A DNA stretch of 64,000 nt from Variovorax sp. Sphag1AA (GCF_014192575.1 NZ_JACHYC010000004.1:1-64000), one strand, 5' to 3'; counted from the first letter of the stretch, positions 25,655 to 34,721 are shown. Program-made: numbers and translations. Notes: generated from the sequence alone by a model not told the origin.

Positions 25655-26617
25655 ATGAAGATTCACGTACTCGCTCTGGACGACGTGTTCGACACAGGGC
25701 TTGCCACGACCCTCGACGTTTTCACCACCGCGAACGAGTTGGCGGGCATGCTCGAACTCGACGTTGCGCGCTTCGACGTTTGCACCGTTGGCCTTCGAAA
25801 AAAAGTCAGCACGGCGCAAGGCCTTCGAGTTCCGGTCAGGCAGGCTGCCGAGCTCGCCGATCCGGACTGGACCGTCATTCCGGCGATCGGAGAAAAGATG
25901 CCCGATGGCCTGCAGACGGCGCTACGCCGCAAGGACATCGCCGATGCGGCGGGCCTGCTTCGAGAGCAGGCAGCATCGGGCACAAAGATCGCCGCGGCTT
26001 GCATCGGGACCTTCGTGCTTGCCGAATCCGGTCTGCTCGACCAGCAGCAGGCGACCACGACATGGTGGCTCTCTTCGCTGTTTCGCCAGCGCTACCCCAC
26101 CGTTCGGCTCGACGAGTCGCGCATGCTCGTCAGTTCCGGACCCTTCGTGACCGCGGGAGCCGCACTGAGCCACGTCGACATGGCGCTCTTCCTCGTGCGT
26201 CAGGCGAGCCCCGAACTCGCGACGCTGGTCGCCAGATACCTGATCGTCGACTCCCGACCGTCCCAGTCTGCGTACGTCATCACGGATCACCTGAGCCATT
26301 CGGATCCGACCGTCGAACGCTTCGAGCGCTGGGCCCGCGGGAGGCTCGCCGATGGCTTTTCACTCGACGAAGCTGCCTCCGCCGCCGGAACCAGCAAGCG
26401 CACCCTCGCACGGCGCATGCAGCAGGTGCTCGGCAAGACGCCCCTTTCCTACTTCCAGGATCTTCGTGTCGAGCGCGCGGTTCATCTTCTGAAGACGAGC
26501 GACAAGAGTCTGGAGCAGATCGCAAGCCTCGTCGGCTATGCCGAAGGCGTGACGCTGCGAAGCCTGCTTCGCCAGCGGCTCGGACGCGGCGTGCGCGAAC
26601 TGCGCAAGTTCGAATAG
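25655..26617 (+). CDS. GlxA-family AraC-type transcriptional regulator
   Basis: A 320-residue regulator. A DJ-1/PfpI-like domain (residues 1-190; KIHVLALDDVFDTGLATTLD, AAACIGTFVLAESGLLDQQQ) carries the typical nucleophile-elbow cysteine in AACIGTF. It is followed by an AraC double helix-turn-helix (residues 220-318; SLDEAASAAGTSKRTLARRM, EQIASLVGYAEGVTLRSLLR). It probably controls the divergent ABM gene. The ligand is unknown. Confidence 0.92.
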   Translation: MKIHVLALDDVFDTGLATTLDVFTTANELAGMLELDVARFDVCTVGLRKKVSTAQGLRVPVRQAAELADPDWTVIPAIGEKMPDGLQTALRRKDIADAAGLLREQAASGTKIAAACIGTFVLAESGLLDQQQATTTWWLSSLFRQRYPTVRLDESRMLVSSGPFVTAGAALSHVDMALFLVRQASPELATLVARYLIVDSRPSQSAYVITDHLSHSDPTVERFERWARGRLADGFSLDEAASAAGTSKRTLARRMQQVLGKTPLSYFQDLRVERAVHLLKTSDKSLEQIASLVGYAEGVTLRSLLRQRLGRGVRELRKFE

Positions 26618-26633
26618 CGCCCCCTCCAAGAAA

Positions 26634-26664
26634 AAATCCCCGTGGATTGCCCACGCGGGGATTT
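26634..26664. terminator. Bidirectional terminator between GlxA regulator and aceA
   Basis: AAATCCCCG...CGGGGATTT with a small bulge, A-run on the left and T-rich on the right. It serves both convergent genes. Confidence 0.8.
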
Positions 26665-26686
26665 CTTCAGTGACCGAGAAAGCAGA

Positions 26687-28018
26687 TCAGTGGAACTGCT
26701 CTTCTTCGGTCGAGCCGGTCAGCGCCTTGACGCTCGACGAGCCGCCCTGGATGACCGTAGTCACGTCGTCGAAGTAGCCCGCGCCGACTTCCTGCTGGTG
26801 CGACACGAAGGTGTAGCCTTGTTCGCGCGCTGCGAATTCGGGCTCTTGAACCATCTCAACGTAGTGCTTCATGCCTTCGCCGTTTGCATACGCATGAGCG
26901 AACTTGAAGGTGTTGTACCAGTTGACGTGGATGCCCGCGAGCGTGATGAACTGGTACTTGTAGCCCAGCGCCGAGAGTTCGTCCTGGAACGCAGCGATGG
27001 TCTTGTCGTCGAGGTTCTTCCTCCAGTTGAACGACGGCGAGCAGTTGTACGACAGCAGCTTGCCGGGGCTCGCCGCGTGCACAGCCTGGGCGAACTCGCG
27101 GGCAAAGCCGAGGTCCGGCGTGCCGGTTTCGCACCACACCAGGTCGGCGTACGGCGCGTAGGCGACACCGCGGCTGATGGCTTGCTCGAGGCCGTTCTTC
27201 ACGCGGTAGAAGCCTTCCTGCGTGCGCTCGCCGGTCAGGAACGGCTTGTCGTTCGCGTCATGGTCGGAGGTGATCAGGTTGGCCGCTTCAGCGTCCGTCC
27301 GGGCCAGCACGATGGTCGAAACGCCCATCACGTCGGCGGCGAAGCGCGCGGAGATCAGCTTCTCGCAAGCTTCTTGTGTCGGCACGAGCACCTTGCCGCC
27401 CATGTGGCCGCACTTCTTGACAGCAGCGAGCTGGTCTTCGAAGTGCACGCCGGCAGCGCCCGCTGCGATCATGTTCTTCATCAGTTCGAAGGCGTTGAGC
27501 ACGCCGCCGAAACCGGCTTCAGCATCGGCCACGATCGGCAGGAAGTAGTCGATGAATTCCTTGTCGCCGGGGTTGATGCCGCGCGACCACTGGATCTCGT
27601 CGGCGCGCTTGAAGGTGTTGTTGATGCGGCGAACCATGGTCGGCACCGAGTCGTACGCATAGAGCGACTGGTCGGGGTACATGGTTTCGGAGGAGTTACC
27701 GTCGGCGGCGACTTGCCAGCCCGAGAGGTACACGGCTTCGAGGCCGGCCTTGGCCTGTTGCATCGCCTGACCAGCGGTGATGGCGCCGAACGCGTTGACG
27801 TAGCCCTTGCGGGCACCGCCGTTGATCTTTTCCCAGAGCTTCTCGGCGCCGCGGCGAGCGAGCGTGTACTCGATCGGCAGCGAACCACGCAGACGCACGA
27901 CGTCGGCGGCGCTGTAGCCGCGCTTCACACCCTTCCAGCGGGGGTTGGTGGCCCAGTCTTTTTCGAGGGCGGCGATCTGCTGTTCGCGGCTGAGTTGTTC
28001 GGTGAGGGTCTGAGGCAT
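26687..28018 (-). CDS. aceA: Isocitrate lyase
   Basis: A 443-residue isocitrate lyase, which splits isocitrate to glyoxylate and succinate in the glyoxylate shunt. The catalytic loop KKCGHMGGK is at about residue 200. Further conserved blocks are [40 protein letters not shown] and [18 protein letters not shown] 28018 is preferred over GTG 28024 because GGAG lies six bases before it. No malate synthase gene is adjacent. The upstream region is strikingly AT-rich and contains a TTCTCA/TGAGAA dyad. Confidence 0.97.
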   Translation of the reverse strand: MPQTLTEQLSREQQIAALEKDWATNPRWKGVKRGYSAADVVRLRGSLPIEYTLARRGAEKLWEKINGGARKGYVNAFGAITAGQAMQQAKAGLEAVYLSGWQVAADGNSSETMYPDQSLYAYDSVPTMVRRINNTFKRADEIQWSRGINPGDKEFIDYFLPIVADAEAGFGGVLNAFELMKNMIAAGAAGVHFEDQLAAVKKCGHMGGKVLVPTQEACEKLISARFAADVMGVSTIVLARTDAEAANLITSDHDANDKPFLTGERTQEGFYRVKNGLEQAISRGVAYAPYADLVWCETGTPDLGFAREFAQAVHAASPGKLLSYNCSPSFNWRKNLDDKTIAAFQDELSALGYKYQFITLAGIHVNWYNTFKFAHAYANGEGMKHYVEMVQEPEFAAREQGYTFVSHQQEVGAGYFDDVTTVIQGGSSSVKALTGSTEEEQFH

Positions 28019-28147
28019 GGTCACTCCGAGAGTTGTTGAAAGGGTCGGTCGCTTCGCGTCCTTGGCGTCTACTGTACGTGGACGCGAGACTCTTATGTCT
28101 TATAGAAGAGTTATTTTTGACTCAACAAAATCAACAACTTACGCATC

Positions 28148-28188
28148 TTTTTCTCAATGAGAAATTATTTTTCTTGTATTGAGAAAAA
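28148..28188. promoter_or_regulatory. AT-rich inverted repeat upstream of aceA, candidate operator
   Basis: TTTTTCTCAAT (28148-28158) and its exact reverse complement ATTGAGAAAAA (28178-28188) are separated by 19 bases. A further palindrome TTCTCAATGAGAA (28151-28163) overlaps the first arm. This gives three TTCTCA/TGAGAA half-sites in a region far more AT-rich than its surroundings, about 130 bases upstream of aceA. Confidence 0.6.
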
Positions 28189-28262
28189 ATATTGCGGCGC
28201 AACACATTAACTTTTTACATTGTGGAAGTGCTTTTACGGCGTGAAAAGGAGGACACGCGCCC

Positions 28263-28661
28263 TCACGCTCGCGACATCCAGTCGCCGCTCGCGATGACCG
28301 GTCTGCCCTCGATGCGCGCCGGATGGATCTCATACACAAGACAGGCGATCGGTCGACCGGCCACCTCCACCACGACTTCTCGACGGATGTACTCCCCAGA
28401 GCCGTCGGGCTTCACTTCCTCGAGCGCGTCGAGCTGCACTTCGAGTGCCGGAGTGATCCGGTAGATCTCGCCCTTGATGCGCGCCGGCCCACCGAGCACC
28501 GCGCCAGGGTACGCATCGAGATCGAACAGCGTGCCTGCGATCTCGCCATCTCCTACCCGCTGCGGCGCCGGAGAAAACCGCGAAATATCGTTGCTGCCGC
28601 CGCAGCGCAGCGTGCCGTAGACGAACACATGACGGGCTGTGGGATCGGGTTGCGGCATCAT
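28263..28661 (-). CDS. AIG2/gamma-glutamylcyclotransferase-like protein
   Basis: A protein of about 132 residues with the family signature VFVYGTLR near the N-terminus, followed by FDLDAYPGAVLGG and an acidic YRITPALEVQLDALEEVKPD region that supplies the catalytic-type Glu. Members cleave gamma-glutamyl amines or peptides. Starts at 28661 (MMPQPDP) or 28658 are both possible; the longer frame to 28700 overlaps the divergent EamA gene. Confidence 0.85.
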   Translation of the reverse strand: MMPQPDPTARHVFVYGTLRCGGSNDISRFSPAPQRVGDGEIAGTLFDLDAYPGAVLGGPARIKGEIYRITPALEVQLDALEEVKPDGSGEYIRREVVVEVAGRPIACLVYEIHPARIEGRPVIASGDWMSRA

Positions 28662-28692
28662 CCAAGTACTCCTCGCTACGTTCGCCACTCTA

Positions 28693-29619
28693 TTGAACAC
28701 CGCACTTCCGGCGCCTCGCCGCCTTGTCGCCTACGGCTGCCTCGCGCTAAGCATGTCGCTCGTCGGCAGCTACGTTGCTCTCTCCAAGCCGCTGGTCGCT
28801 GCTTTCCCGGTCCTGCTTCTGGCATGGCTGCGCTTCGGCATCGCGGCGCTCGCGATGCCGCACTGGCTTCGCCGTCCTGCTGACGAACCGCCGATGACGG
28901 CACACACGCGCGGCCTCGTCTTCCTCGAGTCCTTCCTCGGCAACTTCATGTTTTCGATCTGCATGCTCTTCGGCGTGAGCCTCACGAGCGCAGTGTCGGC
29001 CGGCGTGATCATGGCCTCGATTCCGGCCGTGGTGGCGATCGGCAGCTGGCTCTTCTTGCGCGAACGCATCACTGCGCGCGTCGGCCTCGCGATCGCATGC
29101 GCGGCCTTCGGCATCGGGCTGCTCGCTCTTGCACCTGCGCAAGCCGCGACGCACGGCTCCGGCACGTCGCCGGGCAGCTTGCCTTGGCTGGGCAACCTGC
29201 TCGTCTTCGCGGCCGTGGTGTGCGAAGCCTCGTATGCGGTGATCGGCAAGTCGCTCACGGGACGGCTCGGGCCCAAGCGCATCTCGTCGCTCATCAACCT
29301 CTGGGGCTTCATCCTCTCGACGCCCTTCGGCATCTGGTTCGCGCTGCGCTTCGACTTCGGTGCCGTGCCGATGGGCCTCTGGGGATTGCTCGTGGTGTAC
29401 GCACTCGCAGCGAGCATCTGGACCGTATGGCTCTGGATGACTGGGCTCAAGGGCGTACCCGCGTCGCAGGCGGGCGTGTTCACCGTGATGCTGCCGGTGA
29501 GCGCTGCACTGGTCGGCGTCGTGGTGCTCGGCGAGAGTCTCTCGATGCCACAAGTGCTCGCGTTTGCGCTCGCATTGCTCGGCGTCGTGCTCGCGACATG
29601 GCCCGCTCGACGCGCCTGA
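28693..29619 (+). CDS. EamA/DMT-family permease
   Basis: A ten-helix drug/metabolite transporter of about 308 residues with two EamA repeats. Repeat 1 covers about residues 12-140 (LVAYGCLALSMSLVGSYVAL; SAGVIMASIPAVVAIGSWLF LRER is split here only by a space). Repeat 2 covers about residues 165-305 (SQAGVFTVMLPVSAALVGVV; LGESLS). The substrate is unknown. The start is uncertain: TTG 28693 gives the best N-terminus, GTG 28639 overlaps the divergent AIG2-like gene, and ATG 28753 would cut into helix 1. Confidence 0.85.
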   Translation: MNTALPAPRRLVAYGCLALSMSLVGSYVALSKPLVAAFPVLLLAWLRFGIAALAMPHWLRRPADEPPMTAHTRGLVFLESFLGNFMFSICMLFGVSLTSAVSAGVIMASIPAVVAIGSWLFLRERITARVGLAIACAAFGIGLLALAPAQAATHGSGTSPGSLPWLGNLLVFAAVVCEASYAVIGKSLTGRLGPKRISSLINLWGFILSTPFGIWFALRFDFGAVPMGLWGLLVVYALAASIWTVWLWMTGLKGVPASQAGVFTVMLPVSAALVGVVVLGESLSMPQVLAFALALLGVVLATWPARRA

Positions 29620-29708
29620 AGGCGCTCTCAGAGTGCCTCCAAGGGAAAACGCTGTGCTTCTTCCCTCTGAAAAAACAACAACTCCCAATGAAAAAACCCC
29701 TTTTTCCC

Positions 29709-29737
29709 TTGGAAACGCGTTTCTTCTCCTTTAGCAT
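29709..29737 (+). promoter_or_regulatory. Promoter of the H1/SWIB gene
   Basis: TTGGAA (29709-29714), a 17-base spacer and TAGCAT (29732-29737) lie about 65 bases before the ATG, in an AT-rich stretch. Confidence 0.5.
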
Positions 29738-29803
29738 CCGCAATGCCGGTGAAGAGACACACTCTCATTGGTGAAAGCGTTCAACCAAAAAAGGAAATCA
29801 ACC

Positions 29804-30223
29804 ATGGCAACTGCAAAGAAGGCTCCGGCCAAGAAAGCGCCGGCAAAGAAGGCGGCTCCGGCCAAGAAGGCCGCGGCGCCCGCGAAGAAGGCTGCTCCTG
29901 CAAAGAAGGCAGCACCCGCCAAGAAGGCCGCTCCGGCCAAGAAGGCTCCTGCGAAGAAGGCTCCCGCCAAGAAGCGCACTCCGAACGCTGCGTTCATGAA
30001 GGCACTGACCCCCAGCCCGGCACTCGCCGCTGTTGTGGGCTCGACGCCTCTGCCGCGCACCGCCGTGGTGAGCAAGCTGTGGGACTACATCAAGAAGAAC
30101 AACCTTCAAGACAAGGCCAACAAGCGCAACATCAACGCCGACGCCAAGCTGAAGGAAATCTTCGGCAAGCCGCAAGTGTCGATGTTCGAACTGGCTTCGC
30201 TCATTGGTAAGCACGTCAAGTAA
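29804..30223 (+). CDS. Histone H1-like AKKAP-repeat protein with C-terminal SWIB domain
   Basis: A 139-residue protein. Residues 1-68 are lysine/alanine/proline repeats (AKKAPAKKA type) like eukaryotic H1 tails and Bordetella BpH1. Residues 75-138 form a SWIB/MDM2 domain (TPLPRTAVVSKLWDYIKKNN, KEIFGKPQVSMFELASLIGK). ATG 29804 follows AAGGAAATC; an upstream GTG is rejected. The basic tail probably binds and compacts DNA; the SWIB part resembles domains fused to chlamydial topoisomerase. Typical of Burkholderiales nucleoid proteins. Confidence 0.92.
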   Translation: MATAKKAPAKKAPAKKAAPAKKAAAPAKKAAPAKKAAPAKKAAPAKKAPAKKAPAKKRTPNAAFMKALTPSPALAAVVGSTPLPRTAVVSKLWDYIKKNNLQDKANKRNINADAKLKEIFGKPQVSMFELASLIGKHVK

Positions 30224-30247
30224 GCACAGAGCGTCTTGCACGCTCCA

Positions 30248-30278
30248 CAAAAAAAGCCGGCAACCGCCGGCTTTTTTT
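30248..30278. terminator. Strong bidirectional terminator
   Basis: AAAAAAGCCGGC-AACC-GCCGGCTTTTTTT, between the H1/SWIB gene and the convergent TPP-enzyme gene. Confidence 0.92.
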
Positions 30279-30297
30279 CGTCTGCGCAAAGGGCGTG

Positions 30298-32013
30298 CTA
30301 TCGCGCCTGCGCTGCCTTCCTGATTGCGCTCAGTGTTCCTCGGGTGGTGATGACCTCGGGGTCGAGCGGAATCTCGATCAGCGTGCCCGTATCGGCCGCC
30401 AGCGCCCGCTGCAGCGCACCTTCGAACTGCGCGGTCTCGGTGACCCGCTCCGCCGCGTAGCCATAGGCCCTCGCGAGCGCACAGAAGTCCGGATTACGCA
30501 GCTCCGTACCGCTCACCTTGGTCGGGTACTCGCGCTCCTGATGCATGCGGATGGTGCCGTACATGCCGTTGTTGAGCAGCACGATGATGCTCTTGCCGCC
30601 GTGCTGCGAAGCTGTCGCGAGTTCCTGTCCCGTCATCAGGAAGTCCCCGTCGCCCGCGATCGTGAAGGCGACACGCCCCGTTGCCAGGTTCGCCGCGATG
30701 CCCGCCGGCACGCCGTAACCCATCGCGCCGCTGGTCGGCGCGAGTTGCGTCTTGGCGCCCTTCGTGAGCCCGTGATAGCGGAAATAGCGATGCACCCAGC
30801 TCGCGAAGTTGCCGGCGCCGTTGGTGATTGCGGCGTCTGGCGGAAGGTGCTTCTGCAGCAACTGGACCACCGCCACCATGTCGACCGCGCCGCGCGGCGT
30901 CTCCGCCGGCAAGCCGGCGAGCGACTGCGGTTCGAGGTTCGCCAGGTAGTCCGCATTCGCTGATGCGGTCCACGCTTCCCAAGGCAGCTCGGTCGGCGCG
31001 CTCAGCACTTCGAGGCTACGCGCGGCCGCGCTCATGCCGGCGTTGATCGCGAGATCGGCCTGATAGACGCGATTGAGTTCCTCCGCGCTGGCATGGATGT
31101 GCACCAGCGTCTGCTTCGGCTTCGGCGCCTCGAGGAGCGTGTAGCCGCTGGTCGTCATCTCGCCGAGCCGCGGACCGATGGCCAGGATCAGATCGCTCTG
31201 CCGCACCCGCTCCGCAAGCTTCGGATTGATCGCGATACCAACATCGCCCGCGTACAGCGGATGGTGGTTGTCGAACGTGTCCTGGAAGCGGAACGCATTC
31301 GCCACCGGCAGCTTCCAGTTTTCGGCAAAGCGTTGGAGTGCCTGCGCAGCCTGCTGAGTCCACCCGCCGCCGCCGGCGATCACGAGCGGACGCTGCGACT
31401 TCAGCAGCAGTTCGCGCAGCGTGCGCAACGCGCCAGGGTCGCTCCAAGGCTCGACGGCCTCTACGCGGCGCAGCGGACGCGATGTCGTGCTGCTGCGCAG
31501 CATGTCCTCCGGCAACACCAGCACCACCGGCCCGGGGCGCCCATTCATGGCCGTCGCAAATGCGCGCGCGATGTACTCCGGGATTCGATTCGCATCGTCG
31601 ATGCGTTCCACGCGCTTGGCGAAGCCCTTGGTGCTCGGCCCGAAGAAGCTGCCGTAGTCGACTTCCTGGAAGGCCTCCCGATCGCGGAAGTCGCTGCCGA
31701 CATCGCCAACGAAGAGCACCATCGGCGTCGAATCCTGGAACGCGTTGTGCACGCCGATCGATGCGTTGGTGGCACCCGGCCCGCGCGTGACGAAGCACAC
31801 GCCCGGCCTTCCGGTCAGCTTGCCGTGGGCCTCGGCCATGAACGCCGCACCGCCCTCCTGGCGATTCACTATGAAGCGGATGCGATCGCCGTATTGATGA
31901 AAGCCGTCGAGCACCGCGAGAAAGCTCTCGCCCGGTACACCGAAGGCCAGCTCGACCCCCTGCTCGATCAGGCACTCGACAATCAGGTGCCCTGCGGGTT
32001 GTGGTGAGCTCAT
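30298..32013 (-). CDS. Thiamine-pyrophosphate enzyme (acetolactate synthase-like)
   Basis: A 571-residue three-domain TPP enzyme. PYR domain: GVPGESFLAVLDGFHQYGDR, with the catalytic Glu in NRQEGGAAFMAEA. Central domain: about residues 195-330. PP domain: the TPP motif GDGDFLMTGQELATASQHGG ending in NNG. Such proteins include acetolactate synthase, glyoxylate carboligase and decarboxylases; no small regulatory subunit gene is adjacent, so a catabolic role is more likely. ATG 32013 (MSSPQPAGHL) is preferred over the long upstream extension. Divergent from the TetR gene. Confidence 0.9.
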   Translation of the reverse strand: MSSPQPAGHLIVECLIEQGVELAFGVPGESFLAVLDGFHQYGDRIRFIVNRQEGGAAFMAEAHGKLTGRPGVCFVTRGPGATNASIGVHNAFQDSTPMVLFVGDVGSDFRDREAFQEVDYGSFFGPSTKGFAKRVERIDDANRIPEYIARAFATAMNGRPGPVVLVLPEDMLRSSTTSRPLRRVEAVEPWSDPGALRTLRELLLKSQRPLVIAGGGGWTQQAAQALQRFAENWKLPVANAFRFQDTFDNHHPLYAGDVGIAINPKLAERVRQSDLILAIGPRLGEMTTSGYTLLEAPKPKQTLVHIHASAEELNRVYQADLAINAGMSAAARSLEVLSAPTELPWEAWTASANADYLANLEPQSLAGLPAETPRGAVDMVAVVQLLQKHLPPDAAITNGAGNFASWVHRYFRYHGLTKGAKTQLAPTSGAMGYGVPAGIAANLATGRVAFTIAGDGDFLMTGQELATASQHGGKSIIVLLNNGMYGTIRMHQEREYPTKVSGTELRNPDFCALARAYGYAAERVTETAQFEGALQRALAADTGTLIEIPLDPEVITTRGTLSAIRKAAQAR

Positions 32014-32088
32014 GTGCGATGCGCCTCTCTGCTTCAAATGGGGTTCGCGAATTATCGGCGTGCCTCCCCCTGCTTGCCCGCTTGCCTT

Positions 32089-32109
32089 AATTCCCCATCT
32101 GGTTAAATT
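32089..32109. promoter_or_regulatory. Candidate TetR operator between TPP enzyme and TetR genes
   Basis: An imperfect dyad AATTC...(C/T)GGTT...AAATT in the divergent intergenic region. It resembles the perfect dyad at 32828-32847 (shared AATTC, central GGT, AATT), differing by one base in length. Confidence 0.4.
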
Positions 32110-32115
32110 CGCCGC

Positions 32116-32766
32116 ATGAAACCCCGCCGCACTCAAGCGCAGACCGAACCGCGCTCGCGCGATGCCGACCGCTCCCAGCTCGCGATCCTCGCCTCGGCGC
32201 GCGACGAGTTCTCGCAACGCGGACTCGCGGGCGCGCGCATGGACAGCATCGCCGAGCGCGCGGGCCTCAACAAGCGGCTGATCTACTACTACTTCGGAAG
32301 CAAGGACGATCTCTTCCTCGCGGTGCTCGAAGGCACCTACGCAAGCATCCGACAGGCAGAACAGCGGCTGCACCTCGAAGACGTGGAGCCAGTCGAAGCG
32401 ATCCGCCGCCTAGTCTCCTTCACCTGGCACTACTACCTCGAACACCCCGAGTTCATCACGCTGCTCAACAGCGAGAACCTGCACCGCGCGGTGCACCTGA
32501 AGCGCTCCGAACGCATCCAGGAGATGAACTCCCCGCTGATCGAGCTGCTCGACGACGTGCTCGATCGCGGGCGGCGAAGCGGCGTCTTTCGCGATGGCAT
32601 CGATCCGGTGCAGCTCTACATCTCGATCGCCTCGCTCTGCTACTTCTACCTCTCGAACAACGACACGCTGTCGACCATCTTCGGCCGCGACCTGCGCACC
32701 CCCAAGGCGATGGCGCAACGCCTCTCGCACATGACCGATCTGGTGCTCGGCTACGCGCTGCGCTGA
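32116..32766 (+). CDS. TetR-family transcriptional regulator
   Basis: A 216-residue TetR repressor. Helix-turn-helix at about residues 25-68 (LASARDEFSQRGLAGARMDS, IAERAGLNKRLIYYYFGSKD); ligand-binding C-terminal domain after residue 80 (FTWHYYLEHPEFITLLNSEN). It lies between the TPP-enzyme gene and the ABC/catabolic operon; operator-like dyads occur on both sides, so it probably controls one or both. Confidence 0.93.
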   Translation: MKPRRTQAQTEPRSRDADRSQLAILASARDEFSQRGLAGARMDSIAERAGLNKRLIYYYFGSKDDLFLAVLEGTYASIRQAEQRLHLEDVEPVEAIRRLVSFTWHYYLEHPEFITLLNSENLHRAVHLKRSERIQEMNSPLIELLDDVLDRGRRSGVFRDGIDPVQLYISIASLCYFYLSNNDTLSTIFGRDLRTPKAMAQRLSHMTDLVLGYALR

Positions 32767-32792
32767 TTCGGGTATCTCCTAGGCAGCGGTCG

Positions 32793-32847
32793 TTGACTGC
32801 AGCGGGGACCGGTTTCTAGAATCGTTTAATTCACTTTCCGGTGAATT
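32793..32847 (+). promoter_or_regulatory. Promoter and operator of the catabolic operon
   Basis: TTGACT (32793-32798), an 18-base spacer and TAGAAT (32817-32822). A perfect 7-base dyad, AATTCAC-tttccg-GTGAATT (32828-32847), lies over the expected transcription start. The position is ideal for repression by the neighbouring TetR protein. Confidence 0.7.
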
Positions 32848-32868
32848 GGAACGCGCGGTTCGACCGCG

Positions 32869-33681
32869 ATGCCAACGGCTTCACGCTCAACCCACCTGCT
32901 CTCGTCGATGCTTCGCAACCTGCTGCTTTCACCCGCACTGAGGCCCTTCCTGCTGATCCTGATGCTGCTGGTGCTGTGGGACATCGTGATCCGGGTGTTC
33001 AAGATCCCGCCCTACCTCATCCCCCCGCCGATGCAGGTCGTGCACCAGTTGATCGCCGAATGGCCGCGCCTCATCGCCGAAAGCTGGAAGACCACGCTCG
33101 CCACCCTCGGTGGCTTCGGCCTCACCATCCTCATCGGCATTCCGATCGCGATGGTGATCGCCTACTCACGCGTGGTGGAGTCCTACGTCTACCCGCTGCT
33201 GGTGTTCTCGCAGAGCATCCCCAAGGTCGCGATCGCGCCGCTCTTCGTGGTGTGGTTCGGCTTCGGCATCTTTCCGAAGGTGATCTCGGCCTTCCTGCTC
33301 GGCTTCTTCCCGGTGGTCGTCTCGACGGTGATGGGCTTCAAGTCGGTCGAGCCCGACATGCTCGATCTCGCACGCTCCATGGGTGCGACGCGTCTGCAGA
33401 CCTTCTTCAAGATCAGCCTGCCGCAGGCGCTGCCGGCGATCTTCAGCGGGTTGAAGGTGTCGGTGACGCTGGCGGTGGTCGGTGCGGTGGTCGGCGAATT
33501 CGTCGGCTCCAACTCCGGCATCGGCTACGTGCTGCAGGTCGCCAACGGCAACTTCGACCTTCCGCTCATGTTCGCCGCGCTGGTGGTGCTCTCGACCATC
33601 GGCGTGCTGCTCTTCGTCGCAGTCGATCTCGTCGAGCGGCTGATGATCCCGTGGCACGCCTCCCAGCGCCACGCCAACTGA
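32869..33681 (+). CDS. ABC transporter permease (nitrate/sulfonate/taurine type)
   Basis: A 270-residue inner-membrane permease with about six helices and the conserved EAA loop (ARSMGATRLQTFFKISLPQA). It is of the SsuC/TauC/NrtB type. MLRNLLLSPAL at 32911 is an alternative start. First gene of the operon, starting about 20 bp after the dyad. It works with the receptor and ATPase downstream. Confidence 0.93.
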   Translation: MPTASRSTHLLSSMLRNLLLSPALRPFLLILMLLVLWDIVIRVFKIPPYLIPPPMQVVHQLIAEWPRLIAESWKTTLATLGGFGLTILIGIPIAMVIAYSRVVESYVYPLLVFSQSIPKVAIAPLFVVWFGFGIFPKVISAFLLGFFPVVVSTVMGFKSVEPDMLDLARSMGATRLQTFFKISLPQALPAIFSGLKVSVTLAVVGAVVGEFVGSNSGIGYVLQVANGNFDLPLMFAALVVLSTIGVLLFVAVDLVERLMIPWHASQRHAN

Positions 33682-33716
33682 GTTCCGTTGCAAACCACTC
33701 TTCCAGGAGACAAACC

Positions 33717-34721
33717 ATGAAGAAGATGCTTACGACCCTCCTCGCCGGCGCTGCCGCCGCGGTGGCACTCGCGGTGACACCCGCCCAGGCGCAGAACAAG
33801 CCGGCGGACAAGGTCACGCTGATGCTCAACTGGTACCTCTACAGCGAACACGCGCCGTTCTTCCTCGGCAAAGAGCGCGGCTACTTCGCGGAAGAAGGCA
33901 TCGACCTCGACATCCAGGAAGGCCGCGGCTCCGCGGTCACCGCGCAGGCCGTCGCAGCCAAGTCGGCCACCTTCGGCTACATCGACGTCACGACCATGAT
34001 CAAGGCCGCCGCCAAGGGCGCGCCGCTGAAGTCCACCGGCGTGCTGTTCCAGGTGAGCCCGATGTCGGTCATGGGATTCAGCGAGAAGGGCATCAAGACG
34101 CCCAAGGACGTCATTGGCAAGACGGTCGCGACCACGCCGGGCGATTCGATGTCGCAGATGTGGCCGGTCTTCCTCAAGGCCAACAACATCACGCCGGACC
34201 AGGTGAAGGTCATCTCGGGTGATGCGCAGACCAAGCTCAATGCGGTGGCCAACGGCCAGGCCGACCTGCTGCTGGGCTATGTGATGGACCAGGCGATCAA
34301 GCTGCAGGACGCGACCGGCAAGCCGGTGACGCCGATCCGCTTCGCCGACTCGGGCGTGAACCAGATCAGCTCCGGAATCATCACCAACAAGAACCTGCTG
34401 ACCGAGAACCCCGATCTGGTGAAGCGATTCATGCGCGCCGCCACCCGCTCGGCCGAAGCCGCAGAGAAGGAGCCGGAAGCCGCCGTCGACGCGATGCTCA
34501 AGGCCAACCCCAAGGCCGGCGTGCGCGACACGCTCATCATCGGCCTCAAGCAGAGCACCGCGCTCTATCACACCAAGGACACGGCCAACCAGCGTCCGTT
34601 CCGGGTGGCAATGAAGAACGTCAACGACTCGCTGGACCTGCTGGTGCAGTACGGCGGGATGGATGCTTCGACACGCGGCAAGCCTGAGGACTACGTCACT
34701 CTCGACTTCCTTCCGAACTGA
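33717..34721 (+). CDS. ABC transporter substrate-binding protein (NMT1/SsuA-like)
   Basis: A 334-residue periplasmic receptor with a signal peptide (MKKMLTTLLAGAAAAVALAV, cleavage near AQAQ). NMT1-like core: VTLMLNWYLYSEHAPFFLGK, ERGYFAEEGIDLDI, GDSMSQMWPVFLKANNITPD. Proteins of this family bind pyrimidine precursors, sulfonates, riboflavin or aromatic acids. The ligand here is unknown. ATG 33717 follows AGGAGAC. Confidence 0.94.
   Translation: MKKMLTTLLAGAAAAVALAVTPAQAQNKPADKVTLMLNWYLYSEHAPFFLGKERGYFAEEGIDLDIQEGRGSAVTAQAVAAKSATFGYIDVTTMIKAAAKGAPLKSTGVLFQVSPMSVMGFSEKGIKTPKDVIGKTVATTPGDSMSQMWPVFLKANNITPDQVKVISGDAQTKLNAVANGQADLLLGYVMDQAIKLQDATGKPVTPIRFADSGVNQISSGIITNKNLLTENPDLVKRFMRAATRSAEAAEKEPEAAVDAMLKANPKAGVRDTLIIGLKQSTALYHTKDTANQRPFRVAMKNVNDSLDLLVQYGGMDASTRGKPEDYVTLDFLPN

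Noticed and set aside
29731-30075. A minus-strand ORF with AFFAGAFLAG repeats that looks like a membrane protein
   Set aside because: It is the reverse complement of the AKKAP repeats in the H1/SWIB gene.
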